Of a stretch of DNA of 64,000 nucleotides, positions 62,740 through 64,000 are shown piece by piece. This DNA comes from Bacteroidia bacterium (GTDB lineage: Bacteria > Bacteroidota > Bacteroidia > JADZBD01): contig JAGVMA010000074.1 of assembly GCA_020054095.1 (NCBI GenBank), forward strand, positions 1 through 64,000, written 5' to 3'. The translations under genes were made by a program, and so were the position numbers. Position 1 is the stretch's first letter. Every line of letters begins with the position of its first letter. Under the pieces are notes generated by a model. It saw only the letters and a program-made list of their open reading frames with translations. It was not told the origin of the DNA and did not search any database.

Positions 62740-64000
62740 TTATATTCTAGCGCCAATGCTAATAAAAATTGTTCGTCCATTTCCGGGCATCAATCCTGGT
62801 CCAGGGTATCCACCGGATCTTCTTGTAAAGTAGCGGGTATCTGCAATGTTATTCACACCTGCTTTTAGGTTGTAAATTTTTCCGAATAAAAACGTAACAG
62901 AGCCATCCATTATGCTGTAAGCAGGAATCTTGCCCGTAGTTGCAGTTGCATTTGGTTTATCTGTGTTAGCAGCATCGGCATAAACTTCGCCTACTTGGTT
63001 TATTTGAAATGTAGCAGATAATTTTTTGTACACATAAGTTATACCATATCTGCCAATTGTGTTAGGTGCATTTTCAACTCTTTTATTTAAAATTGATTTT
63101 GTGGGGTCGTTTGCAATTGCAGGATTGTCCCAGCGAGTATATTTTGCATCAATATATCCGAATGAAGTGAACAGAGTTATTCTGCCAAATTTTTCTTCAC
63201 CGTTTTTTATAAATTTTAACGGATTTACTTCAACAAAAACTTCCGCTCCTTGACTGACAGAGGTGCCAATATTTGTACGAAACGGAGCATTATTCTGAGT
63301 TATAGTGCCGATTCTGTTGTTATAATGTAAGTAAAACAAACCTACGTCCCAGTTAACAATGTTTTTATAATTACCTCTATAGCCAAAATCTATGTTATAG
63401 CCGGTCGCATCTTTAATATTGGGGTCAACTATTTCGCTTGTGCTTGAAGGCGTTAACTCCGAATACAAAACAGGCCTGAACGATTGACTGAAATTTGCAT
63501 AAACATTGCTAGCTTTATTTACTTTAAATTCTGCGCCTGAGCCCATAAGTAATACCGATCGGCTTTGTGTGTTATCCGGTAGTGTGCCTGTTGAACTTGT
63601 GTTTATATATCCCGAAACACCTGAATTAATTATTTCATACCTAATCCCCGGCACAATTGATAACTTGTTACCTATCTTGAAAATGTTTTCAAGATAAAAT
63701 GCAATGTTTTGGGTTTTAAAATTCAAATCGCGCCCCCAAGTATTTTGTGTTAATGATAAATCAAAATCAAAATCTGTTGTTCCAACTCCTAATTGCTTTC
63801 TTTCAACTGTACCATTGTAATATCTAACGCCTAAAGCCAAGCTACTTTGCTGTTTTAACAAATTATAGCTTTTTAAAAATCTAATTTCAGCGCCACTATT
63901 GTTGTACCAATCTCTATCCACTTGCCTTAGATTGTAGGAGCCAATAGCAGTATTAAATGTATCTGCCACATTTAGTGCTTTTGTAAATCCTACACTGTTT
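62740..64000 (-). CDS. TonB-dependent receptor, 3' part (continues beyond the window)
   Basis: The frame is open to the window edge: a GTG at 63969 is not the start, since the frame continues with NSVGFTKALN upstream without a stop. The visible ~420 residues are the C-terminal beta-barrel with alternating strands, for example FAFYLENIFK-like (NIAFYLENIFKIGNKLSIVPG), VYANFSQSFRPVLYSELTPS, INPLKF-type loops, GRITLFTSFGYIDAKY and the end GRTIFISIGARI. This is a siderophore/FecA-type barrel. The plug domain and TonB box lie outside. It takes up a metal complex or other nutrient, identity unknown. Convergent with the ABC exporter, 7 nt apart. Confidence 0.9.
   Translation of the reverse strand, partial: NSVGFTKALNVADTFNTAIGSYNLRQVDRDWYNNSGAEIRFLKSYNLLKQQSSLALGVRYYNGTVERKQLGVGTTDFDFDLSLTQNTWGRDLNFKTQNIAFYLENIFKIGNKLSIVPGIRYEIINSGVSGYINTSSTGTLPDNTQSRSVLLMGSGAEFKVNKASNVYANFSQSFRPVLYSELTPSSTSEIVDPNIKDATGYNIDFGYRGNYKNIVNWDVGLFYLHYNNRIGTITQNNAPFRTNIGTSVSQGAEVFVEVNPLKFIKNGEEKFGRITLFTSFGYIDAKYTRWDNPAIANDPTKSILNKRVENAPNTIGRYGITYVYKKLSATFQINQVGEVYADAANTDKPNATATTGKIPAYSIMDGSVTFLFGKIYNLKAGVNNIADTRYFTRRSGGYPGPGLMPGNGRTIFISIGARI

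Noticed and set aside
63969-63971. GTG as the start of the TonB-dependent receptor
   Set aside because: The frame is open to the window edge and the residues upstream continue a barrel-like sequence; no signal peptide, plug or TonB box follows the GTG.
1-64000. tRNA, rRNA, CRISPR arrays, insertion sequences, integrases, toxin-antitoxin pairs
   Set aside because: Looked for in all intergenic stretches; none has cloverleaf arms, regular spaced repeats or transposase motifs.

Overview
The window is AT-rich chromosomal DNA from a member of the Bacteroidota (CFB group). Supporting signs are a T9SS type A C-terminal sorting domain, a complete MoxR/DUF58/Bat (aerotolerance) cluster, a short RpoD-type sigma factor without region 1.1, a BshC bacillithiol enzyme, DUF4834 beside YfhO, a PorE-like TPR/propeller/OmpA protein, and promoters of the Bacteroidota form (TTG - about 19 nt - TAnnTTTG). 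Most is housekeeping and envelope DNA. I see no rRNA, tRNA, CRISPR array, insertion sequence or prophage.

Layout. 1-9.4 kb: three-subunit transhydrogenase (minus), a CpsB/YwqE-type PHP phosphatase and pdxH, YqgE, two methyltransferases, a class IV aminotransferase, a rhomboid protease and a MacB-type ABC permease. 9.4-9.7 kb: a gene-free gap holding what reads as the decayed 3' end of a SpoIIE/PP2C phosphatase gene, then a terminator. 9.7-12.4 kb: a membrane pyrophosphatase fused to a YceI domain. 12.5-22.2 kb: three large TPR-SpoIIE phosphatases surrounding aconitase, plus an unlisted 50-codon Lys-rich reading frame. 22.2-31.6 kb: glycosyltransferases, YfhO, DUF4834, carB (lacking the C-terminal allosteric domain and preceded by a candidate leader-peptide attenuator) and a sugar-nucleotide reductase. 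31.7-36.2 kb: a giant T9SS surface protein with a perfect 26-bp palindrome upstream. 36.2-45.5 kb: ydeI-like, dapF, a membrane-anchored unknown, HtrA, the primary sigma factor, long-form GAPDH, ispH, wecB and radC. 45.6-51.9 kb: PorE-like protein and a divergent outer-membrane protein sharing an inverted-repeat promoter region, then bshC, a SiaC-family protein and a Nudix hydrolase. 51.9-60.1 kb: the moxR-DUF58-unknown-batA-B-C-D-E operon (minus), in which batA is split by a one-base shift exactly at an A7 slippery heptamer. 60.2-64 kb: truA, an MsbA-type exporter and the 3' part of a TonB-dependent receptor gene that runs off the window.

Common themes. (1) Protein-phosphatase signalling: three intact SpoIIE phosphatases, one relic and a SiaC-like protein. 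SiaC is the known target of a SpoIIE-type phosphatase elsewhere, but here the phospho-acceptor Thr is replaced by Ile. (2) Several genes have the -7 box only 4-5 nt before an ATG/GTG start, which implies leaderless mRNAs. (3) Gene packing is tight, with ATGA, TAATG and ATGCTTA overlaps and many GTG/TTG starts. The best leads for something new are the batA slippery site, the carB leader, the mPPase-YceI fusion, and the phosphatase relic with its SiaC-like neighbour.
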